Assembly: GCA_963782185.1 (NCBI GenBank) | Contig: CAWAJB010000013.1 | Coordinates: 310,001 to 374,000 of the forward strand | From: RYN-230 sp963782185 | GTDB taxonomy: Bacteria; Actinomycetota; Actinomycetes; Streptosporangiales; Streptosporangiaceae | Direction of reading: 5' to 3' | DNA length: 64,000 bases | In this document: positions 1 to 7,820 of the stretch, one piece after another | Position numbering within the stretch: position 1 is the first letter of the stretch | Layout: every line of letters starts with the position of its first letter | The notes under the pieces: generated by a model | Databases searched by the model: none | Seen by the model: the letters and a program-made list of their open reading frames with translations, nothing else | Told to the model about the DNA's origin: nothing | Made by a program: the position numbers and the translations under genes

Positions 1-16
1 CGATGCCTGCGGTCCC

Positions 17-127
17 GTGCTGGGTGAGGACCCCGAACCAGGCCCATCTGCGGCAGCTCCTAAGCGATACGAGGCCCACCATAATCGGCACCGGCCGCAT
101 CGCTCCCTGCGCGGCGCCGCGCCGCTG
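17..127 (+). pseudogene. Integrase-type transposase, C-terminal fragment
   Basis: The frame opening at the GTG contains YEAHHNRHRPHRSLRG at about 64-112. This is the conserved C-terminal block of DDE/integrase-core IS transposases, where a Y-x-x-H-Y-N-x-x-R-P-H-R-S-L pattern follows the catalytic Glu. No catalytic residues are present and the frame then runs into unrelated sequence, so only a relic of an element lying to the left remains. A better preserved transposase of the same broad group is at 41559-42250. Confidence 0.55.
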
Positions 128-143
128 AAAGCGACCGTCGCCG

Positions 144-356
144 TGGCTACTGGTCCTGGGCTACGCAGGCCACGGGCTCAAGGACTTCTGGCAGGAGCGC
201 AGCCACTACGTGGCCGGCACCCGGCCGGCACCCGGCCGGCACCCGGCCGGCACCCGGCCGGCACCCGGTGGTGGCCGCCGTTGCGCCGCCGTCGACTGGC
301 TCGTCGCCGCGGTTCTCCTCATCGAGATCATCGCCGGAGCCGGATTCCATCACTAG
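144..356 (+). pseudogene. Membrane protein, C-terminal fragment expanded by a tandem repeat
   Basis: An open frame without a start codon reads WLLVLGYAGHGLKDFWQERS, then HYVAGTR, then a repeat-encoded stretch, then CAAVDWLVAAVLLIEIIAGAG, FHH and a stop. It looks like the end of a small actinobacterial membrane protein with a final hydrophobic helix. The middle is replaced by about five copies of an 11-bp unit, yet the frame before and after matches. The 5' part has been lost to the adjacent transposase relic. I recognise the family only loosely. Confidence 0.45.
212..267. repeat. 11-bp tandem repeat, about five copies
   Basis: The unit CCGGCACCCGG is repeated head to tail without interruption. 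Eleven is not a multiple of three, so each gain or loss of a copy shifts the reading frame of the surrounding membrane-protein fragment. This is the only short tandem repeat of this kind seen in the first 20 kb. Confidence 0.9.
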
Positions 357-470
357 CCTTGCGACCGGAGTTCCACCGACGGGCAGAGCCGAGCGCCTCA
401 GCCTCTGGGGTGCCAGAAGCCTGCCTGGCCTGTGAGCTGCAGCGATGGCCAGCGCCAGCCGTAGGGCATC

Positions 471-632
471 ATGATCATTCGTGTCCCTCCGCCTGTGTTC
501 CAGTCCGCGATCGGCGACAAGCTGGCGCGCGAGCTCTTGTCCGGCTCGATCACGGACGGGGACGAGATTCTCGTCGACCTGGACGATGCGGCGGACGAGC
601 TAACCGTCCGCCCGGCGGCAAAGGCCAGCTAA
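471..632 (+). pseudogene. clpB: ClpB-like AAA+ disaggregase, C-terminal fragment
   Basis: A 53-codon frame from ATG to TAA contains AIGDKLARELLSGSITDGDE followed by ILVDLDDAADELTV. This resembles the extreme C-terminal D2-small domain of ClpB/ClpC, where a helix ending in L-A-x-x-L-L-x-G-x-I is followed by G-D-x-I-x-V-D. Walker motifs and all upstream domains are absent, so it cannot be a working chaperone. It converges on and overlaps the end of the RDD gene by four bases. Confidence 0.6.
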
Positions 633-1300
633 GCCGGCGGGTCTTCACCCGGAGCAGTTGGTTCTGGGTGCGGGCCAGATTCCGCGAGAGCATCCAGGCC
701 GACCTCGGAGCCGGCCTGGCTCAGCCCATCGGCCGTGACCGCGACTGCGACCGGCTTGGCCGGGGTCGGCGCGGCGGCCCCGGCCACGACCGGCTCGGCC
801 TGGCGGGCCTGGTACCGGAACCGGGCCGCTCGCGCGTCCCATGCGTAGACGACCGTGGTCCCGGCGATGAAGTCGTACAGGGCACGGTGCTCGCGCTGCA
901 CCAGGATGCCCAGGAATCCCAGGCCGAGGGTCAGGAAGGCGAGCGGAAACGTCAGCGAGCGCACCCATCCTTGCCAGGGGCGCAGCCTCGTACCGTCGGC
1001 CCGCACCACCTGCACGCCCAGCAGCGCCATTCCCCAGGTGCTGCCGTCGGCCGCCCACTGAAAGCCGAAGTAGAGGAATTGCCAGGCGATGTAGGTGATG
1101 AGGACGGTGATGTTGTTCCGGTGCCAGGAAACCGGCGAGCCAGTCACGGTCTGCACCACAAAAGACACGAGCTGTAGCATGACCCAATAGAGGACAGTGC
1201 TTGCGATGAGGTCGGTCAGATACGCCGCGAAGCGCGATGCCGAGCCCGCGTACTGGCCCTGTACGCTCACCCACTGCCTCGGGTGGGTACGGACGCTCAT
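629..1300 (-). CDS. RDD family membrane protein
   Basis: This 223-residue protein has an RDD domain over roughly residues 20-150. It shows ASRFAAYLTDLIAS (the R..D signature of the first helix), hydrophobic helices at about 28-50, 65-85 and 115-135, and the terminal H-R-x-L-Y-D-F-I-A-G-T block typical of the family. The last 70 residues are Ala/Pro-rich and probably cytosolic. RDD proteins are polytopic and their substrate is usually unknown; some have been linked to ion exchange. The ATG overlaps the stop of the upstream repeat protein (ATGA), so the two are probably translationally coupled. Confidence 0.88.
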   Translation of the reverse strand: MSVRTHPRQWVSVQGQYAGSASRFAAYLTDLIASTVLYWVMLQLVSFVVQTVTGSPVSWHRNNITVLITYIAWQFLYFGFQWAADGSTWGMALLGVQVVRADGTRLRPWQGWVRSLTFPLAFLTLGLGFLGILVQREHRALYDFIAGTTVVYAWDARAARFRYQARQAEPVVAGAAAPTPAKPVAVAVTADGLSQAGSEVGLDALAESGPHPEPTAPGEDPPA

Positions 1301-1941
1301 GGTTGAGCCTCCGGACCCAGCAGCGCGGGCGGTGCCAGCGGCCCCCGGTCCTTGCGCCGCAGCAGGCGGGTCACCCAGTGGTCGATGCGCCGGTCCAGCC
1401 CGACGGCCCCGCTGCGCACCGTATCCAGTGCTTCAGTCGCTATTCCGCCGGTCGATCTGGCGATGATGGCGCCGAGGTCAGTCTGCTCGGCGAGCCTTTC
1501 CATGTCGATACGGGCCACGACATCGTTGATGTCGACGCGGTCCAGCACGGCATTCACGTCAACCTGCTTCAAGAGCTCGTTGAGATCGACCTGCTTGAGC
1601 AGCCCGTTGAGATCGACCTGCTTGAGCGGCGCGTTCATGTCCATCTGCTTGAGCGGCGCGTTCACATCTACCCGCTCCAGCAGCGCGTTGAGGTCAACCT
1701 GCCGGAGTGGCTCGTTGAGATCCACCTGCTTGAGCAGGGAATTGAGGTCCATCTGCTTGAGCGGCGCGTTCACGTCTACCCGCTCCAGCAACGCGTTGAG
1801 GTCAACCAGCTGGAGCAGCGCATTGATGTCCACGGCCTGAACCACGAGGTCGATGACCCGCTCCGCGAGGCGCTGGGCCACCAATTCCGCCGAGGCGGCC
1901 ACGCCTTGGCGTGCCGAACGCGACCGGTCCTGTGATCCCAT
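1297..1941 (-). CDS. Nonapeptide-repeat protein coupled to the RDD gene
   Basis: The 214-residue protein starts MGSQDRSRSA. Its core is about 13-14 tandem nine-residue units of consensus V-D-L-N-A-L-L-x-R/Q, for example VDLNALLER, VDVNAPLKQ, MDLNSLLKQ and VDINDVVAR, spanning roughly residues 35-160. The tail GLDRRIDHWVTRLLRRK is basic. The pattern (hydrophobic-D-hydrophobic-N/D, then hydrophobic pairs) predicts a regular amphipathic solenoid or membrane-surface array. Similar V-D-L-D-A-x-V repeats occur beside or fused to RDD domains in actinobacteria (from memory). Here they are a separate gene overlapping the RDD start by four bases. Earlier in-frame starts are disfavoured because the upstream translation is low-complexity. 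Confidence 0.85.
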   Translation of the reverse strand: MGSQDRSRSARQGVAASAELVAQRLAERVIDLVVQAVDINALLQLVDLNALLERVDVNAPLKQMDLNSLLKQVDLNEPLRQVDLNALLERVDVNAPLKQMDMNAPLKQVDLNGLLKQVDLNELLKQVDVNAVLDRVDINDVVARIDMERLAEQTDLGAIIARSTGGIATEALDTVRSGAVGLDRRIDHWVTRLLRRKDRGPLAPPALLGPEAQP

Positions 1942-2049
1942 CAGATCAGTATGACTGCCATGTGGGCCATAGGAGAATAATCGTCCGGCCCCGGTGAGGC
2001 CGGACCGGGCTCGGACCGCGGACACCGACGGCTCGGTAACGAACGCACC

Positions 2050-2182
2050 GACCGCGGCGGCGCGCGGGCACGGGCTTGCGGGCGGCGAGGAACAGCGGCC
2101 CGCTGGTGCGCGAGGTACCGTCGGGCAGGCGCAGCAACCGGAGCAGCAGGTGCGCGGTCCCGGTGTCCCACAGGTGAGCCAT
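2050..2182 (-). pseudogene. Tyrosine-recombinase (integrase) fragment
   Basis: The frame from the ATG at 2182 reads MAHLWDTGTAHLLLRLLRLP followed by DGTSRTSGPLFLAARKPVPA. It resembles the middle of actinobacterial phage-type integrases, where R-T-x-G-P-L-F-L-x-x-R-x-P-x-P-A-R precedes the catalytic H-x-x-R box. The catalytic Arg, His and Tyr motifs are missing. Apart from this relic the gap 1942-2332 shows no gene. Confidence 0.45.
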
Positions 2183-2332
2183 CCGCGACGATGTGATCGG
2201 CAGCGGCCCACCCGGCACCCCCACGCCAGCCCCAGGTCAAGCTCGCGCCACGGCGTATCCGCCCGTACGAGCCCCTTATCGGCCCGAAGGGCTTTAGTGA
2301 TCTTCGATCACCCGTACGCTGATGGGCTTCCC

Positions 2333-3370
2333 TCACAGGTCTTCCCGGCCGGGGGGCAGGTTCTCCGCCGGCAGGTCCAGGACGTCGCAGACCGGACGGC
2401 GCGGGGTCGGCGGGACAGGCAGCCCGTAGCCGAGCCGCAGGATCATCTGTGGCTCCTCGACCCCGGAGCGGGAATCGCGGACCAGCCACGCATCGGCGGT
2501 CTCCAGTGGCTGGGTGAGCGGGGTGGTCGCGACCCCCCGGGCAGCGGCGGTCAGCAGCACCCGTTGCAGAGCCTGCCCGGCCCGCAGCCAGTCCGCCGGG
2601 GCGCTGAAGCGCGTGGAGAGCACGGCCAGCTGCGGCGTGGCCTCGAACGAAGCATAACGGACAGGGTCCGGCCGGGCGGGGGTGAAGTCGCGGACCGGTG
2701 TCAGACCGGTGGCGGCGCGAGGCCCAAGAGCGCTGTCAGGTATGCCGTCACGATCGCGCTGGCCGCCCACCCAGCGCGCGAGCTCGGCGCGGCAGGCAGG
2801 GTCGGCGAGCTGGCCGGACTCGGCGTCCGCGGCCAGGTGCAGCACGCGCACGGTCTCGTCATGGTCGAGGATGTGCAGGATCGCGTCTTCCAGGCCAGCT
2901 GCCTCAGCCAGGTCGGCCAGGACGCCAGGTGGCAGCGGCTGGCCGCCGAACGGGCCGCGGTTAGTGCGCCGGTGCGGGATGGCGGCATACAGCTCGCGCT
3001 CGGCATGATCGGCGCGGTAAGGCCCGGTGAACCCGACGGCAGCCAGCAGCAGCGGCTCATCCGGATCCGGGAAGGGCTGGGCGGCCGGCTGGCAGCTGGC
3101 CACCGCGGCGGCCAGCCTCAGGTTGAACAGCGCAGCGCCGCAGCCGATATGCATCCCTCGGCCACGCGGATCCGCGTACGGCAACCTCCGCGCCGGGTGG
3201 GCGTACAGCTCCATGACGCGCATGCCAGGCCTGACCCGAAACCGCCACGGCTGGGCGTTATGCATCGACGGGGCAGCCACCGCCGCCCGCACCAGGTCCC
3301 GGACCAACTGCGGGGACAGCTGCACCTGCCCCGCGGCTGGCCCACCGCCGGGCGCACCTGCTTGCACCAT
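2333..3370 (-). CDS. Acg-family FMN-binding nitroreductase-like protein
   Basis: The 345-residue length fits the Acg family (mycobacterial Rv2032/Rv3127 type), a doubled nitroreductase fold often controlled by hypoxia or dormancy regulators. Near the N terminus AAVAAPSMHNAQPWRFRV is the classic nitroreductase FMN-binding helix and loop. HRRTNRGPF at about residue 130 and the C-terminal MILRLGYGLPVPPTPRRP are both family hallmarks. In characterised members the active site is occluded, suggesting FMN storage rather than turnover. The ATG at 3370 gives full family length. It sits downstream of a Pat-like acetyltransferase gene on the same strand. Confidence 0.85.
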   Translation of the reverse strand: MVQAGAPGGGPAAGQVQLSPQLVRDLVRAAVAAPSMHNAQPWRFRVRPGMRVMELYAHPARRLPYADPRGRGMHIGCGAALFNLRLAAAVASCQPAAQPFPDPDEPLLLAAVGFTGPYRADHAERELYAAIPHRRTNRGPFGGQPLPPGVLADLAEAAGLEDAILHILDHDETVRVLHLAADAESGQLADPACRAELARWVGGQRDRDGIPDSALGPRAATGLTPVRDFTPARPDPVRYASFEATPQLAVLSTRFSAPADWLRAGQALQRVLLTAAARGVATTPLTQPLETADAWLVRDSRSGVEEPQMILRLGYGLPVPPTPRRPVCDVLDLPAENLPPGREDL

Positions 3371-3449
3371 GTTTCCAGCGTGGACCGATCCTGTGCCCGG
3401 GAGAACAGAGCCGTTGGTCCCGGGCGCCAGGGCCCAGTGACAGGCCTTG

Positions 3450-3611
3450 TTACGACCGAGCCAGCCGCAGGGACACCTCCTCGGTCCGTCGCAGCTGCGC
3501 CTCGATGACCTCGCGGCTGGACGCTTGCCCGGACCGGATGGCTTCCGCCAGCTCGGTGGCGCTCATCCTGCACAGCTCGGTGACGGTCGTGATGCTCACG
3601 TCCTTTGGCAT
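3450..3611 (-). CDS. Small protein resembling an amidase N-terminus
   Basis: This 53-codon ORF starts MPKDVSITTVTELCR and continues MSATELAEAIRSGQASSREV. The second part matches the first helix-turn of amidase-signature enzymes (L-S-A-x-E-L-A-x-A-I-R-x-G-x-x-S-x-R-E-V-x-E-A-x-L). The rest of an amidase, including the Ser-Ser-Lys triad, is absent; translation stops soon after LRRTEEVSLRLARS. It may be a relic of a deleted amidase or a short independent protein. It lies 79 bases upstream of the Acg gene on the same strand. Confidence 0.4.
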   Translation of the reverse strand: MPKDVSITTVTELCRMSATELAEAIRSGQASSREVIEAQLRRTEEVSLRLARS

Positions 3612-3800
3612 GGCATGTCGTGGTGGCGGACGGGTGTCGCGGCGGCTGCCGCCGCAAGAGCGCGCCCGCGTGCTCGCAGCGGCGCGTATTGCCGGTGCCG
3701 CCGGACGGTGTTCGCGGTCGAGGCTGCGGCACCGCGCCGAGCGCGGTATGGACCCAATACCGGGGGTTCGTGGTGGCTGGCTCCTTGCCGAACGACAGCG

Positions 3801-6461
3801 TCATTCGGTGAGGCGAATGCGGACGTCGGCGACGACGGCGCCGTGCTGGAGGACGAACACCGGGTTGAAGTCGAGTTCGGCGATCTCGGGAACGTCCTCG
3901 ACCATGGCGCTGACCCGGTGCAGCAACTCGGCGAAGGCCGCCACGTCCAGCGGCGGGGACTGGCGGTATCCGGTGAGCAGCCGGTATGAGCGCAGCGAGC
4001 GGAGCATCTCGTCGACATCGGTGTTGCTCAGGGGGGTAATGCGGACCGCGACGTCGCCGAGGACCTCCACCGTAGTCCCGCCCAGGCCGGCCAGCACCAG
4101 GGGGCCGAAGGCCGGGTCGTGGGTCACCCCGACGATCATTTCCACGCCGCCGCGTATCTGCTCCTGGACCAGGAATTCGGCGGCGTGCTCGGCGATACCG
4201 GCAGCGCTCAGGGTGGCGCGGATCGCGGTCACCGCGTCGGCCGCCGCCTGCGGGCTGCCGAGGCCGACGGCGACGCCGCCGACGTCGCTCTTGTGGATGG
4301 CCGCGGCGATCTTGACCACGACCGGCCCGCCCAGTTCCGCCTGGGCGGCCGCGGCCTCGGCCGGGGTGCGGACTATCCGGGAACGGGCGGCAGCGATGCC
4401 GTAGGCGGCGAGAAGCTCGCCGACGGCCTGTGGATCAGCCCACCCGCCGCCGGGCTGGCCGGCCAGCACCGCGCTGATCGCTGCCCGGCCGCGGCCCGGG
4501 TCGATACCCGGGGGTGTCACCACGTGGCCAGCGGGCCGGGCCCGCCATTCCGCCCACCGCGCGATCTGCCCGAGCGCGGCGGCGGCCTGCTCGGGGTAGG
4601 TGAAGGCAGGGACGCCAGCATCGGCCAGGCTGGCCGGCGCGGGCCCGGCCGTCATGAAGACCGCGATAACGGGCTTGCCGGGCTTGCCGGCCACGGCGGC
4701 GCTGATTTCGCGGGCGGCGTCCTCGGCCCAGGTCGCAAACGGCGGGATGAACACCGCGATGACCGCGTCGACCTCCTCGGCCGCGCCGAGCAGGCGGAGC
4801 GCCCGGCCGTACTGCTCGGCGCTGGCGCTGGCGACGACGTCCACCGGGTTCCCGACTGCTGCCTGGGCCGGCAAGCCGGCGCGCAGCGCCGCCTGGGTAT
4901 CTTCTGACAGTTCCGGTACCAGCAGCCCGGCCGCCTCGCAGGCGTCGGCGACCAGGATGCCCGGACCCCCGCCGTTGGTGAGCACCGCGACCCGCCGTCC
5001 CGCGGGCGTCGGCTGCGACGACACGACGGCGGCGACGCCGAACATCTCCTCCAGCGTGGCGGCACGGATCACTCCGGCCTGGTGGAACAGCGCCTCGACC
5101 GCCGTCTCGCCGGCCGCCAGCGCCGCGGTGTGCGAGGACGCCGCCCGGCGCCCGGCGCTGGTACGGCCGGCCTTCACCACCACGATGGGCTTGTGCCGGG
5201 AGATGCGCCGGGCGATCCGGGCGAACTGGCGAGGGTTGGCCACCGACTCCAGGTAGGCCAGGACAACGCTGGTGGCGGGGTCCTCATCCCAGTACAGCAG
5301 CAGGTCGTTGGGCGTCAGGTCGGCGGTGTTGCCAACTGACACGAAGCCGCTCACGCCCAGCGAGGGACCAGTGAGCAAAGCCAGGGCGGCGAAACCGAGC
5401 CCGCCGGACTGCGACACGAACGCCAGGTGCCCCGGCGGGGGGAAGGCGGAGCTGAGGGTGGCGTTAAACCGGGGATCGGGCCCGCCGTTCAGCAACCCCA
5501 TGCAGTTAGGCCCGATGAGCCGCACCCCGGCGGCCCGGGCGCGGCGGCGCAGTTCGTCCTGCCGGGCCCGGCCTTCACCCCCGGTCTCCGCGAACCCGGC
5601 GGAGATCACGCACACCGCCCGGACGCCCAGCCGGCCGGCCTGGTCGATGACCCCGGCCACCAGCCGCGCGGGCACCGCCACCAACGCCAGGTCCGGCGGC
5701 TTGGGGCAGGAAGAAAGGTCAGGGTAGGCCGGCCCCCCCTGGATGACCTGATGACGCGGGTTGACCGGGTATACAGGCCCGCTGAATCCGCTCGCCAGCA
5801 GGTTGGCCAGCAGCAGCCCGCCGATAGTGACCGGCTTGTCACTGGCCCCTACCACAGCAATGGAGGCCGGGCCCAGAAATGGCCCGACCGCGACCCGGGC
5901 AGCTGCACGCTGGTCGGCCAGCACCGCATCAAGATAGGCATCGGTTTCCTGCACCGCGAAACTGGCGTGCACGCTCGCCGCCGTCACCTGCTCCTCGTAC
6001 TCCAGTCCCAGTTCCTCCAGCAGCCCCAGCATCGCCGCATCGCTCCTGGGCACATCACCGGCCAGCCGCCGCACCCCCGCGTGCCGGGCAGCGCTGGCCA
6101 GCCGCCGCACCAGCAGGGCACCAAGACCGGCGCGCCGCCAGGAGACGTTGACAAACACCAGCATCCTGGCCGCATCCCCTGCCGTGCGCTCATACCGCGC
6201 CACACCCACTACCCGCCCAGGCCAGGCAGCCTGGGCGGTCGCAACGATCCCCACCGTGTGACCAGGCCGCGGGACGGCCACGTCACCCGGGCGGTCAGGC
6301 CTAAGATGAGCCAGGTCAGTAAACCGGCGCCGGTCCCGGGCATCCAGGCGGCACCACAGCGCACCAACGCCCACCGCATCATCACTGCGCAGCGGCCGGA
6401 GCAGGACCATTCTCCCGTCGCGCAGGGTCTCCTCCCAGCCCGGCGCGCTGCCGCCGGTCAC
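3801..6461 (-). CDS. GNAT / acyl-CoA synthetase (NDP-forming) fusion, Pat-like
   Basis: This 886-residue protein has an N-terminal GNAT domain at about 15-165, with the acetyl-CoA loop RRAGLGALL. A CoA-binding Rossmann domain follows from about 197 (IAVVGASDKPVTIGG), then succinyl-CoA-ligase-like domains with PNCMGLLN and a conserved phospho-His segment ASSHTAALAAGE. A C-terminal ATP-grasp-like domain (VVVKIAAAIHKSDVGGV) begins near 660 and ends ELDFNPVFV. Bacterial Pat/PatZ-like enzymes of this type acetylate lysines, for example on acyl-CoA synthetases. I chose the GTG at 6461, in the conserved position before L-R-D-G-R; it overlaps the stop of the upstream membrane-protein ORF (GTGA). Confidence 0.85.
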   Translation of the reverse strand: MTGGSAPGWEETLRDGRMVLLRPLRSDDAVGVGALWCRLDARDRRRFTDLAHLRPDRPGDVAVPRPGHTVGIVATAQAAWPGRVVGVARYERTAGDAARMLVFVNVSWRRAGLGALLVRRLASAARHAGVRRLAGDVPRSDAAMLGLLEELGLEYEEQVTAASVHASFAVQETDAYLDAVLADQRAAARVAVGPFLGPASIAVVGASDKPVTIGGLLLANLLASGFSGPVYPVNPRHQVIQGGPAYPDLSSCPKPPDLALVAVPARLVAGVIDQAGRLGVRAVCVISAGFAETGGEGRARQDELRRRARAAGVRLIGPNCMGLLNGGPDPRFNATLSSAFPPPGHLAFVSQSGGLGFAALALLTGPSLGVSGFVSVGNTADLTPNDLLLYWDEDPATSVVLAYLESVANPRQFARIARRISRHKPIVVVKAGRTSAGRRAASSHTAALAAGETAVEALFHQAGVIRAATLEEMFGVAAVVSSQPTPAGRRVAVLTNGGGPGILVADACEAAGLLVPELSEDTQAALRAGLPAQAAVGNPVDVVASASAEQYGRALRLLGAAEEVDAVIAVFIPPFATWAEDAAREISAAVAGKPGKPVIAVFMTAGPAPASLADAGVPAFTYPEQAAAALGQIARWAEWRARPAGHVVTPPGIDPGRGRAAISAVLAGQPGGGWADPQAVGELLAAYGIAAARSRIVRTPAEAAAAQAELGGPVVVKIAAAIHKSDVGGVAVGLGSPQAAADAVTAIRATLSAAGIAEHAAEFLVQEQIRGGVEMIVGVTHDPAFGPLVLAGLGGTTVEVLGDVAVRITPLSNTDVDEMLRSLRSYRLLTGYRQSPPLDVAAFAELLHRVSAMVEDVPEIAELDFNPVFVLQHGAVVADVRIRLTE

Positions 6462-7111
6462 GGCCCGGCCCCAGGCTGCCCGGGGGAAGACCCGCAGCCA
6501 GGCAGGTAATCCCGAGCAGGCCCGCGGGCGGTTCGAGACGTGATCCCGCAGGCCCTGTGTGCGCGTCGCGGCGCTGCCATTTCGTTGAGGCATTCGGCCC
6601 GGTGCTCGCCGCGGGGATCGAGGTGGTGAACATCCCGCCGCGCAGCCCCAGGGCGAACGCGTTCGCCCGGCGGTGTACCAGCCGCAGGCGGTCCCACCTC
6701 GCGCTGCGCACCGTCGGGCCCAGGCGGTGGCTTGTTGCGGGAGCGCACCCAGGCGAAACCCACCCCCGCAGCCACGGCCGTCACGGCGATCACGGCTACA
6801 TTGATCCACCCGCCGTAGAGCCAAGCTGAGACAAGAAGCGTGGCCAGGAGAAGCAGCCCGGACACCACCACGGCGATCTTGCCGGACCGGTGCCCGGCAC
6901 GCGCCGCGTAGATGGCCAGGATGAACGCGGTCGTGGGAGCGGCGGCGAACAGCACAACCCCGCCAAACATCATGTTCCTGTCCGTCACGTCACCCAGGTG
7001 GCTGTAGGCGATGGCCATAAAACCGTAGAACCACCCGAGTGGCGTCAACCCCACTGCGGCCCACGCCCACGCGGCCAGAGTCTGGGCGGCCCGGGGCTTC
7101 AAGGTGGCCAT
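6458..7111 (-). CDS. Four-TM membrane protein with a transposase-derived tail
   Basis: The start ATG is preceded by GGAGG at five-base spacing. Residues 1-130 hold four hydrophobic segments: LAAWAWAAVGLTPLGWFYGF, VVLFAAAPTTAFILAIYAA, IAVVVSGLLLLATLLVSAW and VAVIAVTAVAAGVGFAW. After RSRNKPPPGP the frame continues as low-complexity Pro/Gly/Arg sequence because it is read antisense through a transposase fragment. The native C terminus appears to have been replaced. The stop overlaps the GTG of the acetyltransferase gene, so the damaged gene may still drive coupled translation. No family is recognised. Confidence 0.65.
   Translation of the reverse strand: MATLKPRAAQTLAAWAWAAVGLTPLGWFYGFMAIAYSHLGDVTDRNMMFGGVVLFAAAPTTAFILAIYAARAGHRSGKIAVVVSGLLLLATLLVSAWLYGGWINVAVIAVTAVAAGVGFAWVRSRNKPPPGPDGAQREVGPPAAGTPPGERVRPGAARRDVHHLDPRGEHRAECLNEMAAPRRAHRACGITSRTARGPARDYLPGCGSSPGQPGAGP
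6575..6683 (+). pseudogene. Integrase-type transposase fragment
   Basis: Plus-strand translation gives FVEAFGPVLAAGIEVVNIPP followed by RSPRANAFARR. It is clearly related to FDAALASTGIQALKIPP and RSPRANAYAERF of the transposase at 41559-42250. This is the block between the second Asp and the catalytic Glu of the DDE domain; the Glu position here is lost (A-R-R instead of A-E-R). The relic lies antisense inside the 3' part of the membrane-protein ORF. Confidence 0.7.
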
Positions 7112-7169
7112 GTCGACCTCCGGAGACAAGTCCCCCCATCGGCATTACGCGCTCCGGGGGGTCTGGCCC

Positions 7170-7689
7170 AGAGGCGAAGGTCACCATCGTGGATCCCGCG
7201 GTCATCGCGGCCGCCTACGTGCCCGAGCACTACCCGGGGCGCGATGCCCTGCTCGGCGGGGCCGGGCCGGAGTTCAGCTATCAGACGCTGCATGAGGTTT
7301 TTCGGTCACCTGCAGCACGGTGCGCGGCTTGTCGCCATGCACCGCGGGCTGTACTGGCGAACCAGCGAGGGCCTGCAACCGGACACCGGCGCGTTCCTGG
7401 CCGGCCTGGAACAGGCGCCAGGCACCAAGGCCGGCGTCGTCGGCAAGCCCGCCGCGGCGTTCCTTCGCGGCGGCGCTCGCGCACCTGGGCGCCGGCCACG
7501 CGCACGCCATGATGATCGGCGACGGCATCAAGACCGACGCGCTCGCCGCCCAGCATGGGCTCACCGGGGTGGTGCTGGTCAAGACCGGCAAGTATCTTCC
7601 CCCGCACCCACCGGGGCGCCAGCGGCACCCCCGACCACGTCCAGGACTCCTTCGCCGGCCTGCCAGCCCTGCTCGAACAACTCAACTGA
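7170..7689 (+). pseudogene. HAD-IIA family hydrolase, frameshifted and 5'-truncated
   Basis: Successive frames together spell one HAD-IIA (NagD/HDHD2-like) hydrolase: GPEFSYQTLHEVF, then LVAMHRGLYWRTSEGLQPDT and AGVVGKPAAAF, then AAALAHLGAGHAHAMMIGD with GIKTDALAAQHGLTGVVLVK, and finally DHVQDSFAGLPALLEQLN before a stop. At least three frame changes are needed, near 7300, 7465 and 7610. The N-terminal DxD nucleophile motif is missing, although the distal GDGIKTD metal-binding motif survives. The product would be inactive. Confidence 0.8.
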
Positions 7690-7820
7690 GCACCCGGTCC
7701 CCGATCGCTTTCCTGATCATGATGCCCTGCAGCCAGTCCTGCCCATCGCTGCAGCTCGCGGGTCAGGCAGACTTTGGCACCCCACAGGCTGACGCCGCTC
7801 GGAACCATGAGCAGCCCGGG

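Noticed and set aside
212..267. CRISPR array
   Set aside because: Repeats are contiguous 11-mers without spacers and there are no cas genes.
17..1177. 386-codon plus-strand frame from the left edge
   Set aside because: Only its first 40 codons resemble a protein (transposase end); the rest crosses a tandem repeat, another frame's ClpB fragment and the antisense of the RDD gene.
1994..3508. 504-codon plus-strand frame opposite the Acg gene
   Set aside because: Composition is shadow-like and the minus strand carries a full Acg-family protein.
5427..6509. 360-codon plus-strand frame
   Set aside because: Antisense to the GNAT/acyl-CoA synthetase; no motif.
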